Below, in pieces: positions 40,823 through 44,179 of a stretch of DNA of 44,179 bases. The number at the start of each line of letters is the position of its first letter. Positions within the stretch are counted from its first letter, which is position 1. The notes beneath the pieces were generated by a model. That model did no database searches and was not told where the DNA came from. It was given only the letters and a program-made list of their open reading frames with translations. Source of the stretch: an uncultured Chromatiaceae bacterium (GTDB lineage: Bacteria > Pseudomonadota > Gammaproteobacteria > Enterobacterales > Alteromonadaceae); assembly GCA_946482615.1 (NCBI GenBank), contig CAMLSF010000009.1, forward strand, positions 1 through 44,179, read 5' to 3'. Both the position numbers and the translations under genes were made by a program.

Positions 40823-43800
40823 TGCAGCCCCTGGATCAAACGCACAAAGGCTGGTTAGCCTGGTTTGCCCGCAACAGCGTGGCAGCGAACTTATTGATGG
40901 TTATTTTATTGTTGGCAGGTATCGCCAGTATATTCACTATTAAAAAACAAACCTTCCCTGAAATTCAGTTAGAGCAGGTGACCATTCGGGTGCCTTATTT
41001 AGGCGCTGCCCCTCAGGAAGTAGAAGAGGGCATAGTCGATAAAATTGAAGAGTCGCTACGAAGCCTCAATGGTATAAAAAAAATCCGCTCAAATGCCGTT
41101 GAAGGCTTGGCTACAGTCAATGTGGAAATTAAGTCCGGTTATGATATTCAGGAAGTGATGAACGAAATTAAGATGCAGGTGGATTCCATCTCGTCTTTTC
41201 CTGAGCAAACCGAACGTCCTGTGATTTATCACACTAAATTTCAAAGTAATGTGCTTTGGTTATCTGTCTATGGCGATACTGATCAACGTGGCTTAAAAGA
41301 GTTTGCCAAAGACGTGCGGGATGAGCTGAAAAAGCTGCCCGGTGTGAGCAAAGTTGAAGTGGTTGGCGCTTTGGATTACGAAGTGTCTATCGAAGTCTCT
41401 GAACACAAATTGCGTGAATATGGCTTAACCTTTGATCAAATTGTAGCTGCAGTGCGTGGCAGTTCAGTGGATGTCCCCGGCGGTTCTATTAAAGCCGACA
41501 ATGGCAATATCTTACTCCGTGCTAAAGGGCAAGCGTACCGCCAGCAAGACTTTGCCGACATAGTACTGATCAACAGAGCCGATGGCACCCGTTTATTGTT
41601 AGGTGATATTGCCAAAGTAAAAGATGGTTTTGTCGAAATGGAGTCGTTTTCCACTTTTAATGGCAAGCCGTCCGTGTCTATAAAAGTGGATGCGGTGGGC
41701 GAGGACAATACCTTAAAAATTGCGGCTGCGGTCAAAGATTATGTAGAGAAGAAAAAGACAGATTTGCCCGACAGTATGAATATCGATTATTGGGGCGATT
41801 CCAGTTATTACCTGCAGGGCCGTTTGGATCTGATGACGGATAATATGCTGATGGGCGCTTTGCTGGTGCTGGTCAGCCTGACCTTGTTTCTGGAGTTTCG
41901 GGTTGCTTTTTGGGTCATGGTGGGTATTCCGGTTTGTTTCCTTGGCACCATAGCCCTGATGCCTTTGTCGATGTTTGATGTATCGATCAATATGATCAGC
42001 TTGTTTGGTTTTATTCTGGTGCTGGGGATACTGGTGGATGACGCCATTATCATAGGGGAGAGTGCTTACACTGAAATTGAGAAGTATGGCAAATCCGCTG
42101 AAACCGTGATCCGGGGCGCTCAGCGCGTTGCTATGCCTGCCACTTTTGGTGTGCTCACCACTATTGCCGCTTTTATTCCTATGCTTATGGTAGGCGGCCC
42201 TCAGGGGCCTATCTGGGAATCTATCGCCTGGGTGGTGATCCTCTGTCTGCTGTTTTCTATGGTGGAATCTAAGTTTATTCTGCCGGCGCATTTAATTGCC
42301 ATGGATAGTAAGCCCTGGGATCCAGAGCGCAAAGGTAGGTTTTATGCTTTAGGCAGGGCCTGTAGCAATGGTCTGAAGTTTGTTCGTATCAAAGTATCAG
42401 GAGCAACAGATCGTTTTGTGTTTGGCCGTTACAAAAGAGCTATCGAATGCTGTATAGAATACCGCTATATCACAGCCACCAGTTTTTTCGCCATGATGGT
42501 GCTGATGATAGGCTTAATGGCCGGTGGTCATGTGCGCTGGGTGTTTTTCCCAAATATTCCAAGCGACTTTATTAGTGCCAATTTAACCATGATGGAAGGT
42601 TCTTCCGGCCAGGCGACAGTGCAGGCTATGCAGCAACTGGAAGCGGCTTTGGTGAAAACTAACCAGCAGATTGTCGCCAGAGGTGAAGAAGGTCTGGTGA
42701 AGCACCGCTTAACTTTTACCGAATCAGACACTCGTGGTGAGCTGGTGATTGAGCTGGAGAAAAGTGAAGGCCGTAACATCGATGCCAACGAGTTTGTCCG
42801 GTTATGGCGCGAACAAATTCCGGAAATTGCAGGGATAAAAACACTGCAGATTTTCTCCTCTACCAGTGGTGGTGGCGGGGGGGATATTTCCTTCCAGCTT
42901 AAAAGTAAAGAGCTGGATCAGTTAAGGTTAGCCACCGAAGAGCTGAAAGCTGCAATGACCACTTATCAGGGCGTTTATGATATTGAAGACAGTATCAGCG
43001 GTGGTAACGACGAAATAGTGCTGAAAATCAAACCTCAGGCTGAGGCTTTGGGCATCACCTTGTCGGATTTAGCCACACAAGTGCGTCAGGGTTTTTATGG
43101 AGCTGAAGCACAACGTATTCAGCGGGATGGTGAAGAAGTTAAAGTCATGGTGCGTTATCCAAAAGAAGAACGCCGCTCTGTCGGCAATCTGGAGAATATG
43201 AAAATCCGCACTGCTTCAGGCGCTGAAGTGCCGTTTTCTCAGGTGGCAGAATACAAGGCGCAACCCAGTTATTCAGCCATTAACAGGGTAGATGGCGAGC
43301 GCTCTGTCACTATCAGTGCTTCAGTGGATAAAGCTTTGGCTGAGCCTATGAAGATCACCAAAGAGTTGCAGGAAAAAGTACTGCCGCAACTTGCACAAAA
43401 ATACGGTATTGAAACAGCGCTGGAAGGGGCCAGCCTGGAAGAAGCGGATGCGATGACCGATTTAGCTCTGGGTTTCCTGCTGGCGTTATTTGTGATTTAT
43501 GCCTTGTTGGCTATACCGCTGAAATCTTACACTCAGCCGCTGATTATTATGTCAGTGATCCCTTTTGGTTTAATTGGTGCCATTTTAGGCCATATGCTGC
43601 TGGGTTTGAGTGTCAGCATTATGTCCTTGTTTGGCTTAATTGCGCTGGCAGGGGTTGTGGTAAATGATTCATTGGTTATGGTGGATTTTGTTAATGAGTC
43701 GCGCCGCAATGGCGTACCATTAAAAGAAGCTGTGGTTGGGGCTGGCACCAGACGTTTCCGGCCTATTATGCTGACATCCTTAACCACCTTCTTAGGTTTG

Positions 43801-44019
43801 GCGCCTATAGTGCTGGAGAAAAGCTTACAAGCGCAAATTGTAGTGCCAATGGCGGTGTCACTGGCCTACGGTATTTTATTTGCCACAGTGATCACTCTGC
43901 TTTTGATCCCTGCTTTGTATGTGATTTTGGATGACTTTTTGGGTTTGTTCAAAAGCAACAAGCCTGAAGAAACCACTTATCCGGTGGATGAGTTTAAAGG
44001 GTCAGAGCCTCGGCTCTGA
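40822..44019 (+). CDS. RND efflux transporter permease subunit
   Basis: A 1065-residue proton-driven inner-membrane pump of the AcrB/HAE superfamily with 12 helices and two large periplasmic loops. The helix-4 proton-relay aspartates are Asp406-Asp407 in LVDDAII, matching AcrB 407/408. Other family segments are the early KKQTFPEI, YLGAAPQEVEEGI and GVVVNDSLVMVDFVNESRRNG. The substrate is not predictable, and this divergent group often exports drugs or lipophilic compounds. It is translationally coupled to the adaptor. No outer-membrane channel gene is in the window, so TolC-type partners must be elsewhere. The last codons and the stop lie inside a palindromic repeat. Confidence 0.95.
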   Translation: MQPLDQTHKGWLAWFARNSVAANLLMVILLLAGIASIFTIKKQTFPEIQLEQVTIRVPYLGAAPQEVEEGIVDKIEESLRSLNGIKKIRSNAVEGLATVNVEIKSGYDIQEVMNEIKMQVDSISSFPEQTERPVIYHTKFQSNVLWLSVYGDTDQRGLKEFAKDVRDELKKLPGVSKVEVVGALDYEVSIEVSEHKLREYGLTFDQIVAAVRGSSVDVPGGSIKADNGNILLRAKGQAYRQQDFADIVLINRADGTRLLLGDIAKVKDGFVEMESFSTFNGKPSVSIKVDAVGEDNTLKIAAAVKDYVEKKKTDLPDSMNIDYWGDSSYYLQGRLDLMTDNMLMGALLVLVSLTLFLEFRVAFWVMVGIPVCFLGTIALMPLSMFDVSINMISLFGFILVLGILVDDAIIIGESAYTEIEKYGKSAETVIRGAQRVAMPATFGVLTTIAAFIPMLMVGGPQGPIWESIAWVVILCLLFSMVESKFILPAHLIAMDSKPWDPERKGRFYALGRACSNGLKFVRIKVSGATDRFVFGRYKRAIECCIEYRYITATSFFAMMVLMIGLMAGGHVRWVFFPNIPSDFISANLTMMEGSSGQATVQAMQQLEAALVKTNQQIVARGEEGLVKHRLTFTESDTRGELVIELEKSEGRNIDANEFVRLWREQIPEIAGIKTLQIFSSTSGGGGGDISFQLKSKELDQLRLATEELKAAMTTYQGVYDIEDSISGGNDEIVLKIKPQAEALGITLSDLATQVRQGFYGAEAQRIQRDGEEVKVMVRYPKEERRSVGNLENMKIRTASGAEVPFSQVAEYKAQPSYSAINRVDGERSVTISASVDKALAEPMKITKELQEKVLPQLAQKYGIETALEGASLEEADAMTDLALGFLLALFVIYALLAIPLKSYTQPLIIMSVIPFGLIGAILGHMLLGLSVSIMSLFGLIALAGVVVNDSLVMVDFVNESRRNGVPLKEAVVGAGTRRFRPIMLTSLTTFLGLAPIVLEKSLQAQIVVPMAVSLAYGILFATVITLLLIPALYVILDDFLGLFKSNKPEETTYPVDEFKGSEPRL

Positions 44020-44022
44020 CCC
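43999..44022. repeat. GGGTCAGAGCC palindrome overlapping the RND permease stop codon
   Basis: Arms GGGTCAGAGCC (43999-44009) and GGCTCTGACCC (44012-44022) are perfect 11-bp complements with a TC spacer. The left arm and centre encode the permease C-terminus (GSEPRL), and the right arm supplies the TGA stop (44017-44019). No T tract follows. The core is the same as in the repeat at 26345-26370. Confidence 0.8.
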
Positions 44023-44112
44023 AAATATCGAGCGCTAATCTTTTCGTATTTGGTGAGGGGACTTGTTTCTCTAATCTAAAGGCGCTCGACTGATGTAGAG
44101 TGAATTCAGATA

Positions 44113-44127
44113 AAAGGGTCAGAGCCT
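44113..44127 (+). repeat. Half-copy of the GGGTCAGAGCC repeat
   Basis: The 15 bases AAAGGGTCAGAGCCT are identical to 43996-44010. The right arm is degraded to GAGGTATCCCC, so no full palindrome forms. Between the two copies lies another inverted repeat, TCGAGCGC (44028-44035) with GCGCTCGA (44082-44089). The last 50 bases hold no recognisable gene start. Confidence 0.6.
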
Positions 44128-44179
44128 GAGGTATCCCCAGAAAATACTGAACTGAAAAAAGATGAACTAAAGAAGAACA

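Noticed and set aside
41713..42291. 192-residue open frame on the minus strand inside the RND permease gene
   Set aside because: It lies wholly in antisense to a clear coding gene, has biased His/Gln/Arg composition typical of shadow frames, and no ribosome binding site.
1..44179. CRISPR array, prophage, integrase or complete insertion sequence
   Set aside because: No regularly spaced repeats, transposase, integrase or phage structural genes were found. The only repeats are the small palindromes listed.

Overview
The window is a chromosomal stretch of a Gram-negative gammaproteobacterium. Protein-level resemblance and gene order point to the Alteromonadales/Chromatiaceae neighbourhood, with Rheinheimera or a close relative as my best guess. 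The evidence is MaoP (DUF413), SmrB, SixA, YfcL, an Escherichia-like FadR and DsbB, a rhombosortase, and partial conservation of the enterobacterial and Shewanella fadJ-sixA-smrB-prmB-aroC-yfcL neighbourhood. Genes are densely packed. I see no rRNA, tRNA, CRISPR array, prophage or intact insertion sequence. The species assignment is inference.

Layout. (1) 1-9.7 kb: the tail of a probable fadJ, a secreted oligopeptidase B, a 63-residue membrane protein, maoP, then on the minus strand a PAS-PAS-GGDEF-EAL protein and an M16 zinc protease. sixA and smrB follow, converging tail to tail. (2) 9.7-15.2 kb: prmB, aroC, an MFS transporter, an AcoX-type ATP-NAD kinase homologue, yfcL and fklB, all rightward. 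(3) 15.3-16.8 kb: dsbB and fadR, divergent. (4) 17.0-19.2 kb: a three-domain protein joining an IscS-type cysteine desulfurase, a persulfide-dioxygenase-like metallo-beta-lactamase domain and a rhodanese, behind A/T-rich inverted repeats. (5) 19.3-23.7 kb: a ChrR-type zinc/cupin anti-sigma factor and its ECF sigma factor, divergent from azoR, then a large membrane protein with an EF-hand-like loop. (6) 23.9-31.5 kb: a secreted DPP-IV-like S9 peptidase, two divergent RluA-family pseudouridine synthases, a rhombosortase, a gamma-glutamyltransferase with an enoyl-CoA isomerase-like gene, and a lipoprotein. (7) 31.7-34.3 kb: a GlxA-type AraC regulator divergent from an isochorismatase-family hydrolase, then cysK. 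(8) 34.4-37.6 kb: a MoxR ATPase, a CoxE-like VWA protein and an RDD membrane protein. (9) 37.7-44.0 kb: a FabH-like ketoacyl synthase, a stand-alone CBM48 protein, and an RND efflux pair (membrane fusion protein plus permease).

How the genes may work together. The sixA-to-yfcL block is mostly housekeeping: ribosome rescue and modification, aromatic biosynthesis and protein folding. Redox and sulfur functions recur: DsbB, the desulfurase/MBL/rhodanese fusion, the ChrR-sigma pair beside azoR, CysK, and GGT, which degrades glutathione. That suggests thiol and oxidative-stress handling, but the sequence shows no single regulon linking them. Several exported peptidases and the c-di-GMP protein suit a biopolymer-degrading, surface-associated aquatic bacterium.

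The most notable items are the three-domain sulfur-transfer fusion, a scattered set of GGGTCA-headed palindromes (one encoding the end and stop codon of the RND permease), the MoxR-VWA-RDD cassette, and the EF-hand-like membrane protein of unknown function.
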